From Aurantiacibacter luteus (GTDB lineage Bacteria > Pseudomonadota > Alphaproteobacteria > Sphingomonadales > Sphingomonadaceae), in contig NZ_LBHB01000002.1 in assembly GCF_001010945.1 (NCBI RefSeq), forward strand, positions 1,000,701 through 1,064,700: a DNA stretch of 64,000 nucleotides. Reading direction: 5' to 3'. The stretch's first letter is position 1. Each line of letters begins with the position of its first letter. Below are positions 8,845 through 18,859 of the stretch, piece after piece. The notes below the pieces were generated by a model. The model saw nothing but the letters and a program-made list of their open reading frames with translations, had not been told where the DNA came from and made no database searches. Both the position numbers and the translations under genes were made by a program.

Positions 8845-9525
8845 TCAGCGCCCGCGCATGAACATGTTGATGGTCAGCCGCCCATGGGCCGGATCGCTCG
8901 TCAACCCCGCGGGATCGGGAATGACGCCCGAATGCAGCAGCCGCCCGCGATAGAGCACCAGCCGGTCCACTTGCGCCTCCACCCGGCCGATTTCCTCGAA
9001 CCGTTCGCTGCTGCCGACATGGTAGCGGGCAGGCGGCATTCCGTATTCCCGCTCGTCCTCGGCGAGGCCCGCGCGGTAGGCGTCGACGCGGGCTTCGTCG
9101 ATGGTCTCGAACCCGGTGCGGCAATGGCGGTAGAAAGCCGTGCCCCCGCTCTCCGGCCCGAGCAGGTAATGCATTACCGCGATGACCTCGCCGTCGGCAT
9201 GATCGTAGTGCGGGATTCGCTGGAGCGGCGCGAGGTCGGCCTCCGGCGTGGTGACTATCGAATATGTCGAGACGTCCATGCTCACGCCCCTTCGGAAGCC
9301 GAACACCTGTTGCAGCGCCTGGAACAGCAGCGGGCGTACCCGCTCGAGGTAGTCCGGCGGGCACCAGGCGCGAATGCCGGGGTAGCTCGCCCCGCCGTCC
9401 TGGAATTGCGCCGAACGCCCCCGCGCCAGCAAGGCCTCGGGCTGACCACTGGCATTGTCGATCACGACGAGCGGCTGGCCTTCCCTGCCGAGGCGCCGGA
9501 CGGAGACTTGGGGGGCTGGGGTCAC
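8845..9525 (-). CDS. DUF6445-type 2OG-Fe(II) oxygenase-like protein
   Basis: 226 residues. HYDHAD at 106-111 gives an H-x-D pair and LLHSG puts a distal His at 198, followed by an Arg-containing strand (TINMFMRGR). This is the facial triad layout of prolyl-hydroxylase-like 2-oxoglutarate oxygenases, as in the DUF6445 proteins often found near TonB receptors and tryptophan halogenases in alphaproteobacteria. Neither neighbour type is here. GTG start at 9525. Substrate unknown. Confidence 0.75.
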   Translation of the reverse strand: MTPAPQVSVRRLGREGQPLVVIDNASGQPEALLARGRSAQFQDGGASYPGIRAWCPPDYLERVRPLLFQALQQVFGFRRGVSMDVSTYSIVTTPEADLAPLQRIPHYDHADGEVIAVMHYLLGPESGGTAFYRHCRTGFETIDEARVDAYRAGLAEDEREYGMPPARYHVGSSERFEEIGRVEAQVDRLVLYRGRLLHSGVIPDPAGLTSDPAHGRLTINMFMRGR

Positions 9526-9588
9526 GATGACGCCACCCTGCGCCGCGCCGCGCGCCGGGTCAACGGCGGCGCGGCGCGGGCAGCGGGA

Positions 9589-10104
9589 TCAGGCGTCCTC
9601 GTGCTGCTCGATGTAGGTGTCGGGGTCCTTCTCCTTGCGCTCGAACCCGCTCACGTGGCTGAGTTCAAAGGCGAGGTACTGGACGCCCAGCTTTACCCGC
9701 TCTTCCAGCGGCACCTGGCGGCGGAAGTCGGTAAGGCCCTGTCGCTCTTCCTCGCTCAGGTGCTTGGAGTTCTGAAGGTTGGCCTGGTCGACGGCCTTCC
9801 ACCATCCGTCCGAGCCGACCGCGTGCTCCTTGGCCGCCTCGGCCGCCTTTTCGATCTTGTTGTGATCGTCGATGGCGTCCTCGGTCGTCTCGCTAGCGCT
9901 GTCGCTGTCGAGCGCGCCTTCGCCGCACTGGAGCAGGCGCGGATAGAAGAACCGTTCCTCGGCCTCGGCGTGGGCTTCGAGGTGATCGCGCAGGTAGCCG
10001 AAGATCCGCCCCGCCGCATCGCTGTCGCCGCGCGCCTCGTCGAGGGCGGCGAACAGCATGCGCTGGCGCTGGTGGTCGGCAAGGATGCAATCGACGATAT
10101 CCAT
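9589..10104 (-). CDS. Hemerythrin HHE-domain protein
   Basis: 171 residues, cytoplasmic. Candidate di-iron ligands appear in the usual spacing: His11, His41, His45/Glu49, His81 and His115 with Glu118/119. Hemerythrin-like proteins bind O2 or sense/protect against oxidative and nitrosative stress. An exact EcfG-type promoter lies 40 nt upstream (10144-10169), in line with a stress role. The acidic C-terminal tail (DPDTYIEQHEDA) has no assigned function. The thiC leader lies on the opposite strand upstream. Confidence 0.85.
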   Translation of the reverse strand: MDIVDCILADHQRQRMLFAALDEARGDSDAAGRIFGYLRDHLEAHAEAEERFFYPRLLQCGEGALDSDSASETTEDAIDDHNKIEKAAEAAKEHAVGSDGWWKAVDQANLQNSKHLSEEERQGLTDFRRQVPLEERVKLGVQYLAFELSHVSGFERKEKDPDTYIEQHEDA

Positions 10105-10143
10105 GGGTGGTCTGTCCTGTTGTCTGTTGGGGTGTGCCCGATG

Positions 10144-10169
10144 AACGGGCGCACGCCGGGTGGGGTTCC
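10144..10169 (-). promoter_or_regulatory. EcfG-type stress promoter for the hemerythrin gene
   Basis: On the minus strand GGAAC (10169-10165) and CGTT (10147-10144) are separated by exactly 17 nt, an exact EcfG consensus, 39 nt upstream of the hemerythrin ATG at 10104. Confidence 0.7.
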
Positions 10170-10212
10170 GGGCAATGGACAGCGGGTGACGAAAGTCCTA
10201 CATCGAGGCCAT

Positions 10213-12257
<2,045 letters not shown>

Positions 12258-12258
<1 letters not shown>

Positions 12259-12668
12259 TGAGTGAGGCCGATCCGTTCCCGCAGGTCTACCTCCATGGCA
12301 CTCGCGCTGAGCTGAAGGCGGGCGACCTGATCACCGTGGACTACACCTCGAACTTCGACGACCGCGCGCTGTCGTGGGTCTATTTCTCCGCCGCCATGCA
12401 CGCTGCCAAGTGGGGCAGCGCGCTGGCCAGGGGCGAGGGGGCGGAGCGCATCTATGCGGTGGTGCCCACCGGCCCGATCGAGGACGATCCCAACGTCACC
12501 GACAAGAAGTTCCCCGGCAACCCCACCCGCAGCTACCGCTCGCGAGATCCACTGCTGGTGGTCGGCGAACTGACCAGCTGGGAGCCGTTCTCTCCTGAAG
12601 AAGTGCAGCGGATGAAGGACGGACTCGCCGAGCTCAAGCGGCAGGGCAAGGACGTGATCATCGACTAA
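12258..12668 (+). CDS. arr: NAD-dependent rifampin ADP-ribosyltransferase Arr
   Basis: Inactivates rifamycins by ADP-ribosylation. 136 residues, full length for the family. Recognised from FPQVYLHGT (NAD-binding His/Thr near 13-15), VYFSAAM, and the block TGPIEDDPN...KKFPGNPTRSYRS that is nearly invariant in Arr proteins. The ATG at 12258 shares its A with the thiC stop, so translation is coupled and expression would follow the TPP riboswitch. A TTG one codon earlier is a less likely start. Flanked on both sides by thiC 3' sequence, a sign of insertion. Confidence 0.93.
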
Positions 12669-12675
12669 GCTGTAA

Positions 12676-12978
<303 letters not shown>

Positions 12979-13140
12979 TCGGCGCACACGACGGCATCAA
13001 GTCTTGCGGTAAAGCGGCGCGGATAGCTGGGCGCCGTGTCGAAGTGCGACCAGGTCTGCATTGTTGACGTGATTGGCCTCGACCCCTGTTTCCCCCCTAT
13101 TGGCGTCTGCTGCGGAGGAGGGGGGATGGCGAAAGTGCAA

Positions 13141-13554
13141 CTACCGCACCTTGTTCGTTATTCGCTGGTCCATCGACACCCCAATTACCAGCACCACAAG
13201 TGCGGGAAGGGCCCAGAACGCACTGGCGACCAGAAATAACGACCGCTCTCCATAGGGAAGGACCAAGGCGCAAATATCAAAAGTCACGACGGTTATCATG
13301 CAACCGGCAAACCAAATCGGCCAGTATCGATGAGAGCGGAATGCATGCCACCAGATGTAGCCCAACAGAAGAACATCGATGCCAGCTACCGCAAGTTGGG
13401 CCGTGTAAAAGTGCAAAAAGAGTTGCGCGGCGCAGGTGAGAATTGCGGCAGTTCCTATCGCAAGAATGGCGGGTCGATCCGCAGGATCACCCGCCCGCCC
13501 TCCGAATCCCAGTGCTATGGCTAGCAATAAGAGGAAGGCGAGCGGTGCAATCAT
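13141..13554 (-). CDS. Four-helix membrane protein of the LuxR-associated module
   Basis: 137 residues, almost all in four hydrophobic helices (roughly 3-19, 28-66, 78-100, 105-125), with a short basic C-terminal tail. No family recognised with confidence. It is the last gene of a three-gene minus-strand module and starts 6 nt after the stop of the small helical gene. Base composition is visibly lower in GC than neighbouring core genes. Confidence 0.65.
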   Translation of the reverse strand: MIAPLAFLLLLAIALGFGGRAGDPADRPAILAIGTAAILTCAAQLFLHFYTAQLAVAGIDVLLLGYIWWHAFRSHRYWPIWFAGCMITVVTFDICALVLPYGERSLFLVASAFWALPALVVLVIGVSMDQRITNKVR

Positions 13555-13560
13555 GTGTTT

Positions 13561-13893
13561 TCAGACCAGTTCTGTCAGGCCGGTGGGCTCTACAGGGACT
13601 CCACCCGGACAACCAAATGCTGTTTCACGCAAAGTCGAGCGGCGCTGGATCAGCGTGAGTTCGCGTGTCGTTGCGCTAATTTCAGCGCGGCTGGCGATCA
13701 GTTTGGACAGGCCCTCGCCAGCACTGGCCAGCGCCATCTGAGCGGAGCCAACCGGCATCTTCGATGCCTTGCTGACTTCGACGATACTGGCACAGAGATG
13801 GGCGAGGGACATGACCGCGTTATCTACGGCATCGACCGATTCCTGCGTGTCCTTGGCGATCACCTGTCCCGCGGCCTGTTCGATTTTATGCAT
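13561..13893 (-). CDS. Small helical protein of the LuxR-associated module
   Basis: 110 residues, predicted almost wholly alpha-helical up to about residue 85, with heptad-like Ala/Leu/Ile spacing and no signal peptide; it begins MHKIEQAAG. The ATG at 13893 was chosen because AAGGAG lies just upstream; the longer open frame has no ribosome site. Middle gene between the LuxR-like regulator and the membrane protein. Function unknown; the amphipathic helices suggest it could bind a partner from the module. Confidence 0.6.
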   Translation of the reverse strand: MHKIEQAAGQVIAKDTQESVDAVDNAVMSLAHLCASIVEVSKASKMPVGSAQMALASAGEGLSKLIASRAEISATTRELTLIQRRSTLRETAFGCPGGVPVEPTGLTELV

Positions 13894-13948
13894 GGCAAAG
13901 CTCCTTGGAAACTGCGCCCAAGATCGGACGCGTTTGCCAATACAGGCT

Positions 13949-14452
13949 TCAGCCCGGGCCATTTGCCAACTCAGACACAGCGATAATGGACAATATTACC
14001 ACACAGGTGCCGAGGATACAGCACATCGCAACCCGCAAGATATAGGCGCGGCGTTGACTCGAGGATACAGCGTTCGTCTCACCACCCAAGGGGGGTAGCC
14101 ATTTGGTCTTCTCCGAATCTGCAATGGTGCTGGCAGTAGGGGCACCCGATCCATCATCTGACTGCGCGGTGACAAGCCATTCGTCGGCGGTCGCGGACGA
14201 CCGCAACATGAAGCCATCCTGTTTCCCCTGTCTCTCAACCTCATTGTCGAGCTCGCTCAGACGCGCGACTGCCGCAAGGCGATTGTTGGCTCCCAGAGTT
14301 TCCATTGCGGTGGCGACATGCTGTTCGACCGTCCGATGGGATATCTCCAATTCACGGGCGATCTGCTTGGATGTCAGCCCCATCTTGACGAGCGTCATGC
14401 ATTCACGTTGCCGCGCAGTCAGTCCGGCTGCATTCGCTGTGCTATCTGACAC
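13949..14452 (-). CDS. LuxR-type HTH regulator with C-terminal membrane anchor
   Basis: 167 residues. An N-terminal GerE/LuxR helix-turn-helix (about 10-70; LTARQRECMTLVKMGLTSKQ then IARELEISHRTVEQHV) is followed by a Gly/Ser-rich linker and one C-terminal membrane helix (roughly 143-160). There is no receiver or autoinducer domain, so this is a membrane-tethered DNA-binding protein. GTG start at 14452, with a strong GGAGG 8 nt upstream; the longer frame to 14554 lacks one. Heads the module with the two following genes. Confidence 0.8.
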   Translation of the reverse strand: MSDSTANAAGLTARQRECMTLVKMGLTSKQIARELEISHRTVEQHVATAMETLGANNRLAAVARLSELDNEVERQGKQDGFMLRSSATADEWLVTAQSDDGSGAPTASTIADSEKTKWLPPLGGETNAVSSSQRRAYILRVAMCCILGTCVVILSIIAVSELANGPG

Positions 14453-14862
14453 CAAGCTTACCTCCAAAACGGATGCAAAATATGGAGACTGCGGAGACTG
14501 CGGCAAGCGTATTGTGGCCCGCCGTCCATTCCCGCTGCTGAAGCAAGATGACAAGCGTGGTTCGTTTTAATGCAGAAGCGCTAGGACAGTCGCGCCGCGA
14601 CAGACGCAACAAGGCGACAGACAAGGCAAATTGCCCCTCGGTCGGACTAAGCGAGGGCTGCGAAGCACCGGTCTCGAACGCAATCTCCGCGCCTTGGCTT
14701 TACGGGTTTCCTCGCCCGACTTGCGTCTGCTTTCGGCCATGATCGGTTCCAATTGGGGCGAAAGGTCCCTAGCCCATATGAGGTGGCGTATCGCAAAATC
14801 CGCGCGAAATGCGACGGACCTGGGGGCTGGCATGACGTGCGCTTCCCGCGCATAGGTGCGCT
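14453..14862. other. Intergenic region, 410 bp, no convincing gene
   Basis: Lies between the divergent LuxR-like gene and a small plus-strand gene, and must hold both promoters. Lower in GC than the surroundings. A 57-codon minus-strand frame with an Arg/Lys-rich N terminus (14567-14740, beginning MAESRRKSGEETRKAK) has no clear ribosome site and is not called. No RNA gene or repeat recognised. Confidence 0.5.
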
Positions 14863-15018
14863 ATGGCCGACCTTTACCTGAAGAACCTCGAATCCGAACG
14901 CCTCCAGCTGTGGGCGACCTGCCGCCTCAAGGGGCTGGCGCGGGACACGCCCGAGCGGCAGCGTATCGCGGCGCTCGACGAAGTGATCGCGGCGCACAAG
15001 GCGAAGGCCTGGGGCTAG
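14863..15018 (+). CDS. Small hypothetical protein (51 aa)
   Basis: 51 codons, beginning MADLYLKNLESERLQLW and ending AAHKAKAWG: a charged, helical, soluble small protein with one Cys. It has no obvious Shine-Dalgarno sequence (GGTGCGCT just upstream is weak). Its composition fits coding DNA of this genome, and the stop overlaps the convergent DUF188 stop. No family recognised. Confidence 0.5.
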   Translation: MADLYLKNLESERLQLWATCRLKGLARDTPERQRIAALDEVIAAHKAKAWG

Positions 15019-15491
15019 CGCACGGCGCGGGAGAGCCGCACCAGTTCCCGGTCCAGCGCCTGCAGGAACCGCGAGCGGTCCTCCTTTCGGAACGGTGCCG
15101 GTCCGCCGCCGCTCCCTCCCAGCGGGCCGTCCATCCCCGCGCGCAGGTCGGCCAGAATCGCGCGGGTGGCGACCGCGCCGCCCATGCTGGCGGCGTCGAA
15201 GGGTTTGCCGGTGTGCGCCAACACGGTCGCGCCGGCCTTTAGCGCGCGGTCGGCGAGGAGGATGTCGCCGGTCACCACCAGCGTCCTCGGCCCTGCGGCT
15301 TCCGCGATCCAGTCGTCCGCCGCGTCGAAGGCGTCGGAGACCGTCACCCGCTTCACCCGCTCGCTCACGGGCACGCGGAACACTTGGTTGCTGACCACGC
15401 GGACATGCGCGCCGTGGCGCTCGGCCACGCGGTAGATCTCTTCCTTCACCGGGCAGGCGTCGGCATCGACGAGGATAGTCACAGGGTCCAT
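15015..15491 (-). CDS. YaiI/YqxD family protein (DUF188, UPF0178)
   Basis: 158 residues with the family N terminus ILVDADACPVKEEIYRVA, the central VVTGDILLADRAL and the end SRFLQALDREL. The fold is PIN-like nuclease-type; no activity has been established for the family that I know of. ATG at 15491. Ends against the convergent 51-aa gene. Confidence 0.9.
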   Translation of the reverse strand: MDPVTILVDADACPVKEEIYRVAERHGAHVRVVSNQVFRVPVSERVKRVTVSDAFDAADDWIAEAAGPRTLVVTGDILLADRALKAGATVLAHTGKPFDAASMGGAVATRAILADLRAGMDGPLGGSGGGPAPFRKEDRSRFLQALDRELVRLSRAVR

Positions 15492-15729
15492 ACAACCGGG
15501 ATAGCGCCGCGCGGGCGCTCACGCGAACTTCTTTCGCATGGCTGTCACGCTTAGGCGGGGCCGCTCGCGTCGCGGGGTCGCCGGGCGCACTACGGTCTTT
15601 GGCCCATGCGCCGGCAAATCTCGGAACACGCGCGCATCCACCCCGTTGGTTGGGGGACGGCGCGTAGCCCGAACGGGTTATCGCCTTTCGCCGTATATGC
15701 CCCAACAGACGTAAAACAGGACAGTTCCC

Positions 15730-16317
15730 ATGAAATTCCATATGCTTGCCCTGACCTCGGCCGCCGCGCTCGCGCTGGCGGCGTGCTCGGATGGCGCCGA
15801 AGAGGCCACCCCCGCTGCCGAAGACACTGCGATGGCCGACACCACCGCCAACGACATGGCGACCGAAACCGGCACCATCGTCGAGGTGGCGCAGGGCAAT
15901 CCCGACTTCTCCACGCTGGTGAGCGCCGTGACCTCGGCGCAGCTGGCCGAGACGCTTTCGGGCACCGGCCCCTACACCGTCTTCGCGCCGACCAACGCCG
16001 CCTTCGAAAAGGTGCCGCAGGCCACGCGCGACGAACTGATGAGCGAGGCGGGCCGTGAGGACCTGACGGGCATCCTCACCTACCACGTCGTCGAAGGCAA
16101 TGTGGATGCCGCCACGCTGACGCAGGCCATCCAGGATGCGGGCGAGGCCGGTTACACGATCAACACCGTCAACGGCGGAACGCTGACGGCCATGATGGAC
16201 GGCGAGAACGTGGTCCTGCGCGATGCCGCCGGCAACACCGCGACAGTGACGGCGACCGACGTGCCGGCTTCCAACGGCGTGATCCACGCGATCGACACCG
16301 TGCTGATGCCGAGCTGA
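15730..16317 (+). CDS. Fasciclin-domain lipoprotein
   Basis: 195 residues. A lipoprotein signal with lipobox LAAC (Cys19) precedes an acidic Ala/Thr-rich linker and one FAS1 domain (about 48-193) with both conserved boxes: YTVFAPTNAAFEKVP and the C-terminal ASNGVIHAIDTVLMP. Such proteins act in surface adhesion. Followed by a bidirectional terminator. Confidence 0.92.
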   Translation: MKFHMLALTSAAALALAACSDGAEEATPAAEDTAMADTTANDMATETGTIVEVAQGNPDFSTLVSAVTSAQLAETLSGTGPYTVFAPTNAAFEKVPQATRDELMSEAGREDLTGILTYHVVEGNVDAATLTQAIQDAGEAGYTINTVNGGTLTAMMDGENVVLRDAAGNTATVTATDVPASNGVIHAIDTVLMPS

Positions 16318-16334
16318 TCTCGCTTAGATGCAAT

Positions 16335-16367
16335 AAAGAGGGGCGGCCTGCGGGTCGCCCCTTTTTG
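16335..16367. terminator. Bidirectional terminator
   Basis: Stem AGGGGCG/CGCCCCT with flanking A-rich and T-rich tracts, between the convergent fasciclin and ion-channel-like genes. Confidence 0.85.
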
Positions 16368-16374
16368 TTTGCGC

Positions 16375-16800
16375 CTAGCGCCGCCCCAGCCGCGCAAGCA
16401 GGCCCACGAAGAAAGCCGTCGACCAGCCCAGCAGCAGCACGCCATTGATTCCTTCGATCGCGGCGACCAGTTGCCAGGCGCGCGCCACGCCCTCGTCGTC
16501 GTAGCCCACGGTGCCGTAGGTGATGGTGCTGAAATAGACCGCCGTGTGCAGGTCGGGCAGGGCTCCGGCGCCGAGGTAGAGCAGGGCGTAAAGCCAGATC
16601 TCGATCCCGTGGATGGCGAACAGGCCGAGCACCACGGCCAGCGTCACGGTCACGCCGCGCGGGGAGAGGGGGGAGACGCGCTCGGTCTGCTCTTCCCGCT
16701 GCTCCAGCCGCAGCAACCGGGCGAGCAGCAGCAGCCCGCCGCCGTGGATCAGCACGGTCGCCAGCACCATCGCGGTGGCAATGGCGAGCTGGGCGATCAT
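16375..16800 (-). CDS. Two-helix ion-channel-like membrane protein
   Basis: 141 residues from the ATG at 16800, which opens directly into the first membrane helix. The last third holds a pore-loop-like segment, YFSTITYGTVGYDDEG, followed by a final helix, as in the Ion_trans_2 superfamily; the potassium filter TVGYG is changed to TVGYD. It may be a K+ channel relative or a non-conducting homologue. An extra 40 N-terminal residues in the open frame are low-complexity and were left out. Confidence 0.75.
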   Translation of the reverse strand: MIAQLAIATAMVLATVLIHGGGLLLLARLLRLEQREEQTERVSPLSPRGVTVTLAVVLGLFAIHGIEIWLYALLYLGAGALPDLHTAVYFSTITYGTVGYDDEGVARAWQLVAAIEGINGVLLLGWSTAFFVGLLARLGRR

Positions 16801-16904
16801 GCGCGCCGGGGCCGCAAGTCGGGGTTGCGCGAGCAAGGCAGGGGCGGTGTGAGCGGCATGGCCTTTCCGACCTACCCGCTGCACCGCTGCGCGCAAGTGC
16901 GCGG

Positions 16905-16930
16905 GGAACGGGGCGGGCAAGAGGCGCGTT
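16905..16930 (+). promoter_or_regulatory. EcfG-type stress promoter, nearly leaderless
   Basis: GGAAC (16905-16909), 17 nt, CGTT (16927-16930): an exact EcfG consensus. The ATG of the lipoprotein gene follows only 9 nt after the -10 element, so the transcript would have almost no 5' leader. Confidence 0.65.
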
Positions 16931-16939
16931 TATCGGACC

Positions 16940-17479
16940 ATGACCCGCCGACCCCTTTTTGCCGTGACCGTGCCGCTCGCACTCGTGCTCTCCGCATGCT
17001 CCGATGAACCGGTCGACGAGGCCCCCCAGCCTCCGGCTAATGAGGCCACGGCGGAGCCCGCCCCGGCGGCCAGCGCCTCCGCCGCATCCGCATTCCCCGC
17101 AGGCGAATGGGACATGGTTTCGAGCGGCGAGGGCGACGGGCTGTTCTTTGCCGCGCGCGAGGGCGAGCCGGGACTGGTGCACATCTTCTGCCCCGCCGAG
17201 GGCGCATTGCTGGTGAACGTCAACAGCTTCCGTCCCGTCGGCAGCGAGGAGCGCCTGAGCTTCGGCTCGGGCGGCGCGGTGCTGACGCTGGTGGCCGACC
17301 CGGCGGGCGATTCCTTGCGCGGCGGGGTGAGCGGCGAGGGCCCCGTGCCCGGCGAACTGCGCGCGGCGCTGACCGGGGTGGAGGGCGTTTCCGTCAATTA
17401 CGGCGGCCAGAGCTTAGGCCCGCTGCCGCCGGTCCCGGCGCAGGTGGCGCAGGATTTCGACACAGGTTGCAACGATTGA
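16940..17479 (+). CDS. Hypothetical lipoprotein
   Basis: 179 residues with a lipobox LSAC (Cys20), an Ala/Pro/Glu-rich linker (to about 50) and a beta-rich domain starting FPAGEWDMVSSGEGDGLFF; two Cys in the mature part could form a disulfide. No family recognised. The promoter suggests stress expression, and the short leader implies little or no Shine-Dalgarno sequence. Confidence 0.75.
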   Translation: MTRRPLFAVTVPLALVLSACSDEPVDEAPQPPANEATAEPAPAASASAASAFPAGEWDMVSSGEGDGLFFAAREGEPGLVHIFCPAEGALLVNVNSFRPVGSEERLSFGSGGAVLTLVADPAGDSLRGGVSGEGPVPGELRAALTGVEGVSVNYGGQSLGPLPPVPAQVAQDFDTGCND

Positions 17480-17562
17480 CGAGATAGCCGGGAGCCAAAC
17501 CCGGCAGCACCCGTTTGTGCAGTGCAGCATGGATGGTCCGGCTGCATCTCACCGGAGCCACC

Positions 17563-17856
17563 ATGATGCCTCAATCCGATACCGAAGCCTGGTCGCGCCT
17601 TGCCGTGGACACCTGGTCGCTCTCGTTCGAGGCGGCATCGGTCATGTGGCTGCGCGGTCTCAGGATGATGACCGGCGGCAAGCTGGCCGAGCGCGAGGCC
17701 GAGCGCATGGTGCGCGAAAAGGTCATGGCCAACATGATGCTGTGGCCCGCGCTGATGCTGGGCGGGGTGGCGCAGGGTCCGGAGGAGATCGCCCGGCGCA
17801 CGTTGCAGCATTACGGGCCTTCGGTGCGCGCCAATCGTCGCCGGCTGACGCGGTGA
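17563..17856 (+). CDS. Small phasin-like hypothetical protein
   Basis: 97 residues from ATG 17563 (next codon is also ATG), with CGGAG upstream. Mostly helical, with SRLAVDTWSLSFEAASVMWLR and many Met and Arg; no signal peptide. It recalls small phasin-like helical proteins conserved in sphingomonads, but no family is assigned with confidence. Confidence 0.65.
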   Translation: MMPQSDTEAWSRLAVDTWSLSFEAASVMWLRGLRMMTGGKLAEREAERMVREKVMANMMLWPALMLGGVAQGPEEIARRTLQHYGPSVRANRRRLTR

Positions 17857-17889
17857 CCAAGCACGCCGAGCGGGCGGCAGGCTGATCGG

Positions 17890-18405
17890 CTAGCCGCCGC
17901 GACCGTTGCCGGCAGGGTCCGCCCGCGCGCCGCTGTCGCTGTCGGTGAGCCCGCTACCGCCGCGTCCGCGCCCCTGTCCCGCCGGGTCGGCGTAGCTACC
18001 GCTGTCGCTGTCCGAATACCCCGACGACCCCCCGCGCCCCCGGCCATTGCCGGCAGGATCGGCGTAGGAACCAGTGTCGCTGTCGGTCACGCCCGACTGC
18101 CCGCCGCGCCCGCGCCCGTTTCCGGCAGGATCGGCATAGGATCCGCTGTCGCTGTCGGTCACGCCGCTCTCGTATCCGCCACGCCCGTTTCCGGCGGGGT
18201 CGGCATAGGAACCGCTGTCGCTGTCGGTTGCGCCGGACTGTCCGTTGTATCCGCGGCCCCTGCCAGCCGGATCGCCGTAGCGTCCGGAATCGCCGTCGGT
18301 CACTCCGCCCACGGTCGCGCAGGCGGAAAGACCGCTGCCCAGCGCTGCGGCTCCGGCCACGCGGGCGATGAACGATCGGCGATCGGTGCGAAATGCGCGC
18401 TTCAT
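17890..18405 (-). CDS. Tat-exported Asp/Gly tandem-repeat protein
   Basis: 171 residues. A twin-arginine signal (DRRSFIARVAG at 8-18) ends in a lipobox-like LSAC, so the protein is probably Tat-exported and possibly lipidated. The rest is six degenerate repeats of about 22-24 residues with the core TDSDSGSYADPAGNGRGRGG. The Asp/Ser/Gly composition recalls calcium-binding or intrinsically disordered surface proteins. The DNA repeats are near-identical in places, so copy number may vary between strains. Confidence 0.78.
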   Translation of the reverse strand: MKRAFRTDRRSFIARVAGAAALGSGLSACATVGGVTDGDSGRYGDPAGRGRGYNGQSGATDSDSGSYADPAGNGRGGYESGVTDSDSGSYADPAGNGRGRGGQSGVTDSDTGSYADPAGNGRGRGGSSGYSDSDSGSYADPAGQGRGRGGSGLTDSDSGARADPAGNGRGG

Positions 18406-18501
18406 GCCAGGTACTCCCCTAAGTACGATTTCCTGGCGACCCGCTTGGCGGATTGCGCGGAGACAGCTTAACGGCGCGCGAATGCGGCCGCGTGCAATCG
18501 T

Positions 18502-18831
18502 TCAGGAAAGGCCCGCCCGCTTCAGCTCCCCGCCAAGCCGCCCGGTCAGCCACAGGCCGAACATCCGGAAGTCCGAAACGAGGCTCCACAGCGGGTGGGT
18601 GAAGGTGGCGGGGCGATTGCGCTCGACGGTGAAGTGCGCGACCCAGGCGAAGAAATACCCCGCGACAGGCATCGCCAGCAGCAGCCACCAGTTGCCGGTG
18701 ACGATCGCCGCCAAGGCCACCGCGATGACGAGCGCCGTACCGACATAATGAAGGGCGCGGGTGCGCGGCTTCGAGTGCTCGCGCAGGTAGAACAGCCAGA
18801 ATTGGTCGAAGGTCTGCTTGTCGCTCGTCAT
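18502..18831 (-). CDS. DUF962 (Mpo1-like) membrane protein
   Basis: 109 residues. N-terminal FDQFWLFYLREHSKPRTRALHYVGT and central FFAWVAHFTVERNRPATFTHP are the DUF962/Mpo1-like signature; His residues in both are the expected metal ligands of the yeast dioxygenase Mpo1. Two to three membrane helices. ATG at 18831; a longer frame overlaps the upstream gene without support. Confidence 0.85.
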   Translation of the reverse strand: MTSDKQTFDQFWLFYLREHSKPRTRALHYVGTALVIAVALAAIVTGNWWLLLAMPVAGYFFAWVAHFTVERNRPATFTHPLWSLVSDFRMFGLWLTGRLGGELKRAGLS

Positions 18832-18859
18832 GACCTGGCGAGCATTACACGCCTCTTGC

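Noticed and set aside
13085..13130. TCCCCCCT / AGGGGGGA inverted repeat
   Set aside because: Long loop, no T-tract and no adjacent gene end that needs it; likely chance in a G/C-run region.
14567..14740. 57-codon Arg/Lys-rich minus-strand frame
   Set aside because: No ribosome site or recognisable family; composition could arise by chance.
17890..18300. CRISPR-like array in the repeat region
   Set aside because: Repeats are in-frame protein-coding units without unique spacers of constant length; no cas genes. No CRISPR array was seen anywhere in the window.
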